The notes beneath the pieces are model-generated. The model was given only the letters and a program-made list of their open reading frames with translations, was not told where the DNA came from and searched no databases. The translations under genes and the position numbers were made by a program. A stretch of 64,000 bases of DNA from Impatiens glandulifera (lineage: Eukaryota > Streptophyta > Magnoliopsida > Ericales > Balsaminaceae), in contig NC_061867.1 in assembly GCF_907164915.1 (NCBI RefSeq), forward strand, positions 52,207,852 to 52,271,851, read 5' to 3'. Shown piece after piece: positions 1-10,264 of this stretch (its first letter is position 1; every line of letters begins with the position of its first letter).

Positions 1-1989
1 CCACTTTTCTTGACTAATTGTATGAATTCTTTGTTCTAAAAGGTATTTAAGGGGCTCATGATCTGTTTTTATGATGAAAGGTTTAAATTGTAGATAGGAC
101 TTCCATTTTTTAACTGCAAATATTAAAGCTAGTAGATCTTTTTCGTATGTAGGTAATAGTTTGTTAGAATGAGCTAAAGCTTTGCTAATGTAAGCAATTG
201 GTCTATTTTTTTGTATGAGAACTGCACCCATGCCTACATTACTTGCGTCAGTTTCTACTATAAATGTCTCTTTAAAATCTGGGAGTCCTAGAACTGGGGG
301 TGAACACATGGCATTTTTAAGATTTGTAAAAGCTATTTCTGATTCGTTGGTCCATTTAAAACTGTCTTTCTTTAATAAATTAACTAAAGGTTTAGCTATA
401 AGACCATAATTACAAATAAATCTTCTATAGTACCCTGTTAAACCTAAAAAGCCTCTTAAAAGTTTGAGCGTAGATGGTATAGGCCAATTTTGCATAGCAC
501 TTATCTTATCAGGATCAGCCTCAACTCCTTGAGCAGAAATAATATGTCCCAAATAGTCTATCTTTTTACATGCAAATGTACATTTAGATCTCTTTAAAAA
601 CAGATTATGATGTTTTAAGGTATCAAAAACTATTCTTAAGTGCATTAAATGATCATGCCATGTTATACTATAAATCAATATATCATCAAAGAACACTAAT
701 ATAAATTTTCGAAGATAAGGCTTAAATATAGTGTTCATTAAACTCTGAAATGTAGAAGGAGCATTAGTAAGACCAAATGGCATAACAAGAAATTCATATA
801 GTCCTTCATGTGTCCTAAAAGCTGTTTTGTGAGTGTCATTAGGGTTCATTCTAATTTGGTGGAATCCTACTGTAAGATCAAGCTTAAAATATATGTGACT
901 ATCATGTAATTCATCAAAAAGCTCCTCTATAATTGGAATAGGAAATTTATTTTTAATTGTCATATGATTTAATTTACGATAGTCAACACATAAACGCCAA
1001 GTGTGATCTTTTTTCTTGACCAGAATAATTGGTGCTGCAAAAGCACTATGACTATGTTTAATAATTCCTTGTTCCAACATTTCAGATACCAATTTTTCTA
1101 TTTCTGTTTTTTGTATTGCAGAGTATCTGTATGGACTAAGACTAATTGGAGTTGATCCCTCTTTTAGGTGGATACAATGATCATGTGGTCTATGTGGAGG
1201 TAATCCTTTTGGCTCTTGAAATAGTTCTTGGAATTCGTCTAACATTGAATCAAGTTTTTCCTTAGGTAAGTCATATTCATTATTTGTGGCTAAGGAATAA
1301 AAATGAGGTTTGAAAGGCTCATCAATTAGTATAGTAGTGGGTCTCTTATATTTGTTAAAATTATGAGCTCCTAAAATACTACAGATTTCAGCATCAGAAT
1401 TTCCTCTAAGAGTGACTCTACCATTTTTATGTAAGAATGAGAATTTTTGGTGTAAAAAATCACAATGTATGTCTGAAAGTGACACCAACCATTCAATGCC
1501 TAATATAACATAATATTTAGGCATTGTTAGTACTCTAAGATCTGTCATGAATTCATAATCCTGTATAGTGCATAATATCTGTTGATACATAAGACAGCTA
1601 GGTAATTGATTTCCATCAGCAACAGATACTGAAAAGGTAGATGTCTTAATCAATTTGTCTTTAATATGAGGAAGCCATTTAGAATTTATGAAATTATGTG
1701 TACTTCCTAAATCGATTAGTATTTCAACATTTATTTTTCCTATTTTTCCAGGAAGACAAAGAGTTCTATATGATGATGGATCATTGATAGCATTCAAGGA
1801 TATTCCCGATAATTCATCAACATCTTCAGCTAGTGGATCATCTAATTCAGGTTGTGATTCATCTATAAGTTCAGAGTTTTCCAACATATAAAATTCTCCT
1901 TTACATTTATGAGTAGAATTAAATTTTTCGGTACAATAATTACACTCATTTTTTGCTCTTTTTTTTTGCTCTTTTTTTGCTCTTTTCCT
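1..1989 (-). CDS. Ty3/gypsy pol: zinc knuckle, aspartic protease, RT, RNase H (partial)
   Basis: I read every codon from 1989 down to 1 in one frame and found no stop; the frame runs off the left edge. Domains in order: a CCHC-like knuckle (CNYC...HKC, about 1950-1905); a retropepsin-like region with ILIDLGSTHNFI near 1722-1687; RT with WRLCVDYRKLN (about 1000-970), KLDLTVGFHQIRM (about 885-845) and the catalytic FFDDILIYS box (about 690-664); and RNase H with ETDAS (about 265) and TDHEPLKYLLEQ (about 65-25). The protease motif is D-L-G rather than the usual D-T-G or D-S-G. The frame is the same as that of gag, separated from it by a single TAA at 1992-1990, so translation of pol would need readthrough or the copy is inactive. 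Host function: none; this is transposon protein. Confidence 0.9.
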
Positions 1990-3099
1990 TTACATCATTG
2001 CCGTCGAATTTAGGAAAGTCGATTCTGGTGAAACTTTTGTGTATATGGTAAGGTCTATTATTCCTATCTCTTGGGTTATGATCATAATTGTTGACATCAT
2101 ATCCAATTTCTTATAATCCTTTCTACGATTATTATTATTCCATTGAAATTTTGTTGGCTTAGGAGTAGGTAATAAGGGAGGTCCATTATTATGTAGATAG
2201 ACTTTTAAAGAATCATATGTTGCTTCTTGAACTCTAGCCATTGCCATAGCATCATTCAATGAATTAGGATGTAAAAGTCTCACAGAATTAGCAATTTCCT
2301 TTCTTATTCCACCTAAGTAACAGTTTAACATGTAATCATTCGGCATTAGGGGAAGCCTATATAAAATCTCAATAAATTTATCGTTATGCTCATTAATTGG
2401 ACCGACTTGTTTGAGATTCATTAGTTCACCCATAGGATCATCAAAAATTGTTTGTCCAAATTTTTTCTTAATTTCTGTTTTAAGAAAATCCCAAGTAATA
2501 ACAAAATTTGCATCTAAATGATTTCGAAAATTTGTATACCATAATCTTGCCTTATCTTTGAAATGTAGACGAACAATTCTTGGTTGAATATCAAGAGGAG
2601 TATTATCGACTTCAAAAAACTCTTCAGCTGCATAAATCCATCCATCAACATCATTGCCGTTGAATTTAGGAAAGTCGATTCTGGTGAAACTTTTGTGTAT
2701 ATGGTAAGGTCTATTATTCTTATCTCTTGGGTTATGATCATAATTGTTGACATCATAGAATTCTCGTTGTTCTTGAGGATTGTGATGACGTCTTCCATCT
2801 CGATCCGGATTGCCTACAGGTTGTTCTTGAGGATCGTGATGACGTCTTGCATCTCGATCTTGATTGTCTTTAGAAAGTTCATCAAGTCTTGATAATATTT
2901 GTTTCATCGTTTCCTCGGTTCTTGTTTGTTGTTCTATCCATTTGGATTCAAATTTGTATACTAAATCCTCGGTATGCTCAAGCATTTTGATTTGCTTATT
3001 TACTTTTTCGTTGAGCACGTTGACACGAACATATAACTCGTCTGTTTCTGTATTTGATTCTTCAGGATCTGATCTTGATCTAGTTCCCACCATTTTGAT
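1990..3099 (-). CDS. Ty3/gypsy gag, altered C-terminus
   Basis: Retrotransposon capsid protein. The open frame extends upstream to 3270, but that reaches across the PBS into the LTR. The sensible start is the Met at 3099 (MVGTRSRSDPEE), 72 bases inside the PBS. Visible parts are an N-terminal coiled-coil-like stretch, a charged linker with a two-fold repeat of the type RDxRRHHxPQEQ, and the Retrotrans_gag core (FPKFNGNDVDGWIYAAEEFF, later WDFLKTEIKKKFG). The last ~37 codons (2101-1992) are a second copy of gag bases 2757-2648 read in another frame, ending at TAA 1990-1992. The normal C-terminus leading to the zinc knuckle is thus lost. Confidence 0.85.
   Translation of the reverse strand: MKMVGTRSRSDPEESNTETDELYVRVNVLNEKVNKQIKMLEHTEDLVYKFESKWIEQQTRTEETMKQILSRLDELSKDNQDRDARRHHDPQEQPVGNPDRDGRRHHNPQEQREFYDVNNYDHNPRDKNNRPYHIHKSFTRIDFPKFNGNDVDGWIYAAEEFFEVDNTPLDIQPRIVRLHFKDKARLWYTNFRNHLDANFVITWDFLKTEIKKKFGQTIFDDPMGELMNLKQVGPINEHNDKFIEILYRLPLMPNDYMLNCYLGGIRKEIANSVRLLHPNSLNDAMAMARVQEATYDSLKVYLHNNGPPLLPTPKPTKFQWNNNNRRKDYKKLDMMSTIMIITQEIGIIDLTIYTKVSPESTFLNSTAMM
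1992..2101. repeat. 110-bp duplicated gag segment (copy of 2648-2757)
   Basis: Bases 1992-2101 match 2648-2757 with two differences in 110. The offset of 656 bp is not a multiple of three, so the copy is read in a different frame. The TAA that ends gag straddles the outer junction. Confidence 0.9.
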
Positions 3100-3170
3100 C
3101 TGATCTTGAAGTTGCTTCTTGATGAGTAAAAAAAATTGCACAGATTTGAATGAGGTCGGAGGGTCTTTTA

Positions 3171-3182
3171 GCTCTGATACCA
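3171..3182 (-). other. Primer binding site (initiator tRNA-Met type)
   Basis: On the minus strand the sequence is TGGTATCAGAGC, the usual plant PBS complementary to the 3' end of initiator tRNA-Met. It sits one base inside the LTR end at 3184. Confidence 0.9.
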
Positions 3183-3183
3183 A

Positions 3184-4044
3184 TGTGACGATACTAGGGA
3201 ATATTTGGAGAATTGAAAGAAGGGGATGAGAAGACAGTAAGAAGAGTTGCAAGAAGAAGGAAGAAATCAAGAAGACACAAGGTGAGAGGAAAATGTAACT
3301 TCATAGAAAAAATTAGTCAATGTTACACTGATGGATCAAAGTTATATAAATAGCTTTGTAATCTGATAACTTTTGTTTTTAATTAAAAGAATAATAACTT
3401 TATTTAATTTTATCATAACTTCAGGGACTATTTTATATTTACATAATATATCAACATTAGGTTTAGATTTCATTTGTTACACAGATGTTTCTCCCTTTGA
3501 GTTCTTCGCCGCTTCTTCTAGGTTTACTCCCTTTCAACTCTTCTGTTACACATTCATTCATCCTCTAATTCGAATTCACATACACCAGGTTTACTCCCTT
3601 TCAACTCTTCTGTTACACATTCATTCATCCTCTAATTCGAATTCACATACACCATCGTATCTTATACTTAAGGATTCCATTATTAACGACATTTAAACCA
3701 TCATTCCTTCATCCCTCTAATTCAAATTCACATATCCATCACATCTCATATCCTTCAAAGATTCAATTATTAACGGCACTGAAACCACCATTCATTCGTC
3801 CCTTTAATTCGAATTCAAATATTTTATCATATCTTATCCTTCTAAGATTTTCATTATTAACTGTATTTGAACCACCGTTCCTTCATCCTTTTAATTCGAA
3901 TTCACATATTCTATCATATCTTATCCTTTAAGAATTTCATTTCTTAACGGTATTTGAATCATCTTTTCTTCATCCATCTAATTCGAATTAACATATTCTA
4001 TTCTATTATATTTTATCTTTCAAAGATTCATTATTAAAATCACA
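3184..4044 (-). repeat. 5' LTR of the gypsy element
   Basis: The boundaries are TGTGA at 3184-3188 and TCACA at 4040-4044, a perfect 5-bp terminal inverted repeat beginning TG and ending CA, directly next to the PBS. Length is 861 bp. Most of its distal half is built of internal tandem repeats: a 67-bp unit twice (3520-3586 and 3587-3653), then about four further units of ~87 bp sharing the core CTAATTCGAATTCACAT (about 3630-4035). Confidence 0.85.
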
Positions 4045-5018
4045 ACTCTTTCAATCTTTTAAATTTGCACTCATATATAAATAATCATATATATAGAGAG
4101 TAATTATAGGGAAAGTGAATCTGGGGCCGCAAAAGTCCGCGAAAATAGAATATTCTATTTAAACACCAAATATTCTCTCTTCTCTTATTAATTAATTTCT
4201 CTCTCTTTCTCTACGAATTAATTAATTTATCTCTATTTTCTCTCATTAATTAATTAATTTATCTCACTAATTAATTTATTTAAACTCTAAACCCTAATTA
4301 ATATCTCTACGTATTACGGGGAATAGAAATATTAAATAAACATAATAAAAATAAAAAAATTATAATAATAAATATATATATATATAATCATCATTATATT
4401 TTAATCTTTATAACACACACTCTAAAATTCACACCAAGTGTAACTCAAACCAATATCAAGAGTTTGAAATGTTAATCATTTAACCATATTGAGCTACTTG
4501 TGATTGTTGAATTCAATTTATAAATTTATGTATGTATATATTTTTAATAATTGTTAATGAATAAGTCCTTCCATTTTTAGATTGCAAGTTCAAAACTTAT
4601 ATTTAACATTTTTATTTTTATTTTTTTAATTTAATCGTTTCAAATTTATGAATAGGTCAACCCGATTCAAATATTCATTTATTCTTATATATATATATAT
4701 ATTTAAATTAACTATAACTCTTGACCTAACAAATAAAAAAAAAATTAAACATAGTTAATTGGATAAATATTGAATGTCAACTTTCATTAAATTTAATATA
4801 TTTGTATGTTTTGCTTTCCTTTGTATTTTCTTACCTAGTTAGCACTAAATGCAATTCTAAAATTAAAATATAAAATCTCAATAGTATATATAATTGATTA
4901 AAGTGTAATACATACATTTCAGGTTGTAAGTACAATACTTATATATAATATATTTAATTTAATTTTTTAAATTAAATTGTTTCAAATTTATGGGTAAATA
5001 AACTCGTAATCCTATTTT

Positions 5019-5069
<51 letters not shown>

Positions 5070-5204
5070 TGGTTTACTCTATTAATCAAATAATTAAATA
5101 TTTTTTTTTTACCATTATCCTTTCATTAATGAAAAATATTATTTTAAATTAAAAACAAAAATATTTAAATAAATTACTAAAGAATTAGGTTTCCTTAAGT
5201 ATGT
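4045..5204. other. AT-rich spacer with Helitron-like remnants
   Basis: No gene is seen. Two stretches (about 4480-4710 and 4900-5070) resemble the reverse complement of the long monomer of the 17.7-31 kb array: a GATTGCAAGTTCAAAAC-like box, a T-rich stretch, a GTCAACCCG motif, then an (AT)n run. They look like old, diverged relatives on the opposite strand. A long (TA)n microsatellite lies at about 5023-5066. Confidence 0.4.
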
Positions 5205-5212
5205 CCCCAAAC

Positions 5213-5724
5213 TAGGGTTGTAAACGAATCGAATCGAAGCGAATTTTACTGTATTCGATTCGTATTCGTGAAACTATTCGAATATTCGTATTCGTATTCG
5301 AATTTTTTTCGAATAATTAATGTGATTCGTATTCGATTTGAAATTGATATTCGTATTATTCGATCCGATTCGAGTATTCGATTCGATTTTTTTTAAAACA
5401 TAGGTTTTGAGTGATTAGCAGTAGAATGACTAAATGTAAGTTTCAAGTTTTCAACCGAAGAAATGTATATATGTACTAGGGTTTTAGAATAAATAATATT
5501 TATAAAATTAAAATTAATAAAATAGTATATATATATATAATCGAATATTTAATCGAATATTAGCGAATATCGAATCGAATATCTTGATTTTGTATTCGTT
5601 TATTAGTCGAATCGAATCGAATATTTTTATTCGAATTCGAATCACAAAATTACGAATACGAATATCAAAATTCGAATACGAATACCGAATCGAATCAAAA
5701 GTATTTGATTCATTTACAACCCTA
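5213..5724. mobile_element. hAT-type MITE (512 bp) with 8-bp TSD
   Basis: The terminal inverted repeats begin TAGGGTTGTAAACGAATC on the left and, read from the right end, TAGGGTTGTAAATGAATC. The element is flanked by perfect direct repeats CCCCAAAC at 5205-5212 and 5725-5732. An 8-bp target duplication is the hAT signature. The interior is a dense run of ATTCG/CGAAT words forming long inverted repeats. No coding capacity, so non-autonomous. Confidence 0.88.
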
Positions 5725-5732
5725 CCCCAAAC

Positions 5733-6584
5733 AGATCCGTTTAATTATGGGCTGACATATTAATGACGTTTGTAAAGAGTTTAATAAAAAATTAATGGAA
5801 TTAATGGAATTTTAGGTATCGTTTGATTTGGGTTATAGGATTATTAATTATAAATATATATTATAAAATAATTAATTTTATATTAATATCTTTTATAAAT
5901 TTGCAAATTATGAGGAAGGGTTAACGTCATAAATTCATAATATATATATATATATTGGATTTGATTTTTAAACTGTTGTTAGTTTTGGTTTAAACTCCCA
6001 TTATCAATCAAATTCGAAACCTTTTTTACCAAGTAAATAATGAAAAGTATTATTATTTTTAACTAACTATACTAAATTAAATGTAATTTAAATATATATT
6101 TTAAAATAAAAAGATCAATGTTTTAAGCCTGAAAAAAAATCTTATTCTTTACAATAATAACTATTTAATAACAATTAAGTTTAAAATATATATTTTTATA
6201 ATATAAGTTATTATCTTTAAATAATTCTTTAATTTATTTTAATTAATAAAATAAATCATTTAAAATAAAATATTTATAATATGTTTAAACTTTTTTAATT
6301 TATAAAATAATTAATTTAAAATAATTTTAAAAAATATATATACATAATTACTGAGTTGTTGTTCAAAAGTATATATTTTAAATAATTTAATTTGTTACTC
6401 AGTAAAATATTAGCACGGTTTTAAATTTAAATATATATTTTATTTAATGTATAACATTAAAATTATGAAATTAGATTATTATATATAAAATTTTAAAAAA
6501 TAACTAATTTTAAAAAAATTCATCATTTCCGTATGACTAGGTAAAGAGACGTGGAGTACTTCGGGCACAATAAAAAATATTTAA

Positions 6585-6619
<35 letters not shown>

Positions 6620-6872
6620 AAAAATGTTTGAAAATAATATATTATAAATATTTTATTGTATTATTTATTTTATAAGTTTAAATATTAATGAACTATTTAA
6701 ATATAATAAATTAAATTATTAAAATTTTAGTGGATTCAATTAATATTAAAATGTTATATTTAAAAAAGATGTGTTATATTTTCAAACTTTAAATTTATAC
6801 CACGTGTATAACGGCTTACATAAATTCATGTTAACAAGTTTTACCTTTTCAAATAATTTCATTCTTTTTTTT
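5733..6872. other. AT-rich intergenic region
   Basis: Very AT-rich with (TA)n runs (about 5940-5956 and 6588-6616). No reading frame or structure of note before the promoter of the next gene. Confidence 0.6.
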
Positions 6873-6880
6873 TATAAATA
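6873..6880 (+). promoter_or_regulatory. TATA box of the DUF7086 gene
   Basis: TATAAATA lies 84 bases before the ATG at 6964, so transcription would start near 6905 with a leader of about 60 bases. Confidence 0.6.
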
Positions 6881-6963
6881 GCTAAACAAAAACATATTCT
6901 TTTGAAACCTAATTATTTCTCTACTGATCTCTTTTCTCCTATCATTCTATCCATCCCTCTTCA

Positions 6964-8484
6964 ATGTCGAAGAACAATGTTGATCTAACTCTTCGCCTCG
7001 GGTTCTCTGAATGGCATGATAATGAGCCTGATTCGCGGGATAATGAGCCTTTGGTGGATCTTTCTGAATCGCAGAATAATGATCCTTCGATGGAGCTCTC
7101 TGAATCGGAGGACAATGATCATTTGGTAGAGCATGTTGACCTTCAATTACCAGTACCTCAAGGGAGGAAATATTTACATTTCAATTTTGATGCCGCAGTA
7201 AAACACTTTCTTAGGAGTCTGGATACTAAAAAATACGAGTAATTTTTCAATTTCTTAGAATTTCTATTTTATTTTAAGATTATATAGTTATTTAACAATC
7301 TTAATTGGTATATTTTTAATAAATTTGTTTATTTATTTACATGTAATATTATGATATCAATATTCAAATATCTCTTTTTATATTAATTACTTACTTTTTT
7401 TTCAGACAAATTGGTGGTGACCTTCCACGAGAACCTCCTCCTCAACCTTTAGGAGCACTTAATGTTGATTTTTTGAACCATCCTGACCCTATACCAATAG
7501 TACAACCATGTAATAAGAGGATGCGACTGAATTGTGTCAATCTCAAACCCGGCAAAACAATAGAGATTGACCCTCCATTTGATTGGGCCACCGATCGTCG
7601 TGCTAAAGTGCACACTATTGAGTAAACGATCGATAAACTTCTTAAACTCTTCAAGTTTTTCCTATTTTCTTAAGCATATTTATATTATTTAAAAAAAATA
7701 AAATATATTTTATCTTTCATTGAAAATATGAAATTTTGATTTCTTTATTTTCTTGTTATAAAATAATTTATAATTTTTGTTCTTCAAGATTATATATTTA
7801 GTTTTTCATTGATATGAAAATTTGATATCTTTAAGGATATAGATACTAAGTTATTTAATAGTATTTTTTATTCTATGAATTTTATTAACATCTTTTGTGT
7901 TTAATTTCATACCTTATATCACTATATTTTAAAATTTTATTATTATTTTTTATTCACATTAATAAAATAATACAACTCTTATGAAATATGTTTGTTTACT
8001 CTTTATTTTATTTGAACTCCATAAATATTTTCTTATTCAAGTTTTGTTTCATTTCAGATATCTTCTATCAAAAGATATTAAGCAGATTTCAGATAAGGTC
8101 AAGTGTAAGAATTGTGAAAGAGAGTTTAACATAAATTACGATATAGAAACTTTCAACGAGATTGAAAATTACATCATCTTGAATGATAACCAGATGAACA
8201 ACCGAGCACCAAACAAATGGATGGATCCGACCTTACCAAATTGTGAATCATGTGGAAAGGAGAATAGTCTTAAACCCATAATTGCAGACAAGAAAAAGTC
8301 CATCAATTGGCTTTTCTTATTTTTGGGTTCTTTTTTAGGTTGTTGCACATTGAAACAACTTAAGTATTTTTGTAAGCACACAAGGAATCATAGGACCGGT
8401 GCTAAAGATCGCCTCTTGCATGACGCGTATATTGAGCTTTGCCAACAACTAAAGCCTAGCACTCCTTTAACGATTCAAAACTAA
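6964..8484 (+). CDS. DUF7086 domain protein
   Basis: Three exons: 6964-7238, 7406-7621 and 8058-8484, with GT-AG introns (GTAATT/TTCAG and GTAAAC/TTTCAG), both in phase 2, giving 305 residues. The N-terminal third is acidic with imperfect repeats (DNEPLVDLSES, NNDPSMELSES, DNDHLVE). The rest matches the plant DUF7086 family: PPFDWATDRRAKVHTIEYLL, a CKNCERE and CESCGKEN pair that looks like a zinc-binding cysteine set, then KKKSINWLFLFLG, CCTLKQLKYFCKHT and NHRTGAKDRLLHDAY. The family is plant-specific with no established biochemical role. The conserved basic/cysteine layout might bind nucleic acid or protein, but that is inference. The third exon also reads open upstream to 7981; the splice site is preferred because it joins the conserved I-E-Y-L-L. 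Confidence 0.88.
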
Positions 8485-9639
8485 TTTGATTTGTTCTCCG
8501 TTATTTTTGTTTTGACCTATTAGTTTTTCATTATTATTTTGTTTTGGTTAGTATTTATTTATGTTTTTGAACAATGTTTGAGAAAGGGAATGGATAAGTT
8601 ATTATTTTTGAAGATTGATATCCATTTATTATAATTACTTTTTTTAACTCTTCTTTTCTATGTATTTTTTTTTTGTCTTATTTAGTTTTTGCTCTTACAT
8701 TGGTCAAGATTATGGATTTGATTTATCAAATATATATATAGTATTATCAAACCTTAGAATGCATTAAATACAGGCCAAAAATTAATTTAAAAAGAAAATA
8801 CAAAACAATTGAATTCTCACGTGGAATCAATATATAATCTCTTACTACTACTACTAACATGAATAATTAATTATTTAATTATTAGACTATAATAATTGCC
8901 TCATCTAACTAGCCGTTGTAGATCAAATCTTAGGGATAGAAATAGAATATTTAGTGGCTTTTTGTTTGTTCTAACTCTAATATTAAATAATAAATAAAAA
9001 CATTCAAAAAAGAAAGAAGAATTACCTTATATGGAGGGGCATAATAGGAATTAAATAAGAATATAGGCACTTTTAAAAGCTCAATGCCACTAATCCCATC
9101 ATTGTCACCACCATCACAACTTCTTTTAAACTTATGCCAATTCCCTGAAATTATAAACAAAATCAGAATAAAAATTTAATACATATACAAAATAAATAAA
9201 TAAATACATCACAAATTTTACTAAAAAATAAATTAATTCGAATTCAATCTTTTCCAATGAACATTAGTCTTGAACAATTCTCAATTAAGGATGACATTTA
9301 CCGTTCCATATTCATTCGGTTTTGAAGAATCCCGAGACACAAATATTATTTGAATAATATACTAGATTAGTTTATAAATAAATAAACAAAGTACGTTTAA
9401 ACCAAGGTCATTTTGGAAAATGACCCTATCTATACCATAACGGATTTTTAATATGATATATATTGAAAAATTATATATTTTTTTAAAATAATAAACTTAA
9501 AATTCTTATAAAATATAAATAATAAATAAATATATTTAATTATGTTTATTGTGTTCGAGATAAAATCAATATGAGATCAGAACCGACGACACAAATATTA
9601 GTCATGTCTCATCTTTGGTCTACTACTAAAATCATTTAG
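8485..9639. other. Intergenic, with one exon-like segment
   Basis: AT-rich. On the minus strand about 9143-9026 is an open stretch of ~39 codons between an acceptor-like TTTCAG and a donor-like AAG/GTAATT. I recognise no family and found no partner exons, so it is not called as a gene. Confidence 0.4.
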
Positions 9640-9833
9640 GCAATTTGGATCGAAAACCGCCCTTAAAGCGCAATTTGGATTGAAAATTGAGAGGCGCAAT
9701 TTGGATTGAAAATTGAGAGGCTCAATTTGGATCGAAAATCGCCCTTAAAGAGTAATTTGGATCGAAAATCGAGAGGCTCAATTTGGATCGAAAACCGCCC
9801 TTAAAGAGTAATTTGGATCGAAAATCGAGAGAC
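9640..9833. repeat. Seven-unit minisatellite (26/30-bp units)
   Basis: Seven tandem units all begin [GT][CT]AATTTGGAT[CT]GAAAA. They come in two forms, a 30-bp form ending CGCCCTTAAAG and a 26-bp form ending GAGAGGC, in the order 30,26,26,30,26,30,26. The lengths sum to exactly 194 bp. Confidence 0.9.
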
Positions 9834-10264
9834 AAATTGTAATGGTCATCTCTATGCCCAACATAGTTTATAGTTTAAATTGAGCAACATCTCTGCTCCT
9901 GTTCCCTCTCATATGGGAAGGGCAAAATCGTCAATAAAAAAATTACTATTTTGCCATCCTGTAAGAGGGAAGAGTTAAAAGGCAATAATCTCAGATGGTT
10001 TAAATTATGAAACAAAATTTTAGAATATTTTTTATTTAAACAACCTAATATTTAATAACATAAAAAACCCTAAATGAAATAACTTTATTAAAAAAAATAA
10101 AATAAATTTGAATAGCTCCCAAACAAGCAAGTGGAATCGGCGCCTACTTTCTGTCAGTTACCGACTTACAGTCAAAAAAATGACAAAAGCAACCCTCAAT
10201 AATAGGGCTACGTGTCAATATCCTATTAGTTAACCGACTCCGAACTTTAAAATTTTAAAAAAAA
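9834..10264. other. 3' flank of the glucanase gene
   Basis: No gene seen. It probably contains the 3' UTR and polyadenylation region of the minus-strand glucanase. Confidence 0.5.

Larger units (their letters stand above)
1..4044 (-). mobile_element. Ty3/gypsy LTR retrotransposon, 5' part (truncated by window edge)
   Basis: Read on the minus strand the order is LTR (4044-3184), primer binding site (3182-3171), gag (3099-1990), zinc knuckle, protease, reverse transcriptase and the start of RNase H at the left edge. RT and RNase H directly after protease, with no integrase between them, is Ty3/gypsy order (Ty1/copia has integrase before RT). Integrase and the 3' LTR would lie left of base 1. 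From 1989 down to 1 the pol frame has no stop codon. The gag end carries an internal duplication and one TAA. The element therefore looks fairly young but probably defective. The target duplication cannot be checked because the other end is missing. Confidence 0.93.

Noticed and set aside
2584..3103. Plus-strand frames over gag
   Set aside because: Antisense shadows of the minus-strand gag frame.
3184..3270. Gag start at 3270
   Set aside because: That Met lies inside the LTR and upstream of the PBS; the Met at 3099 fits retroelement layout.
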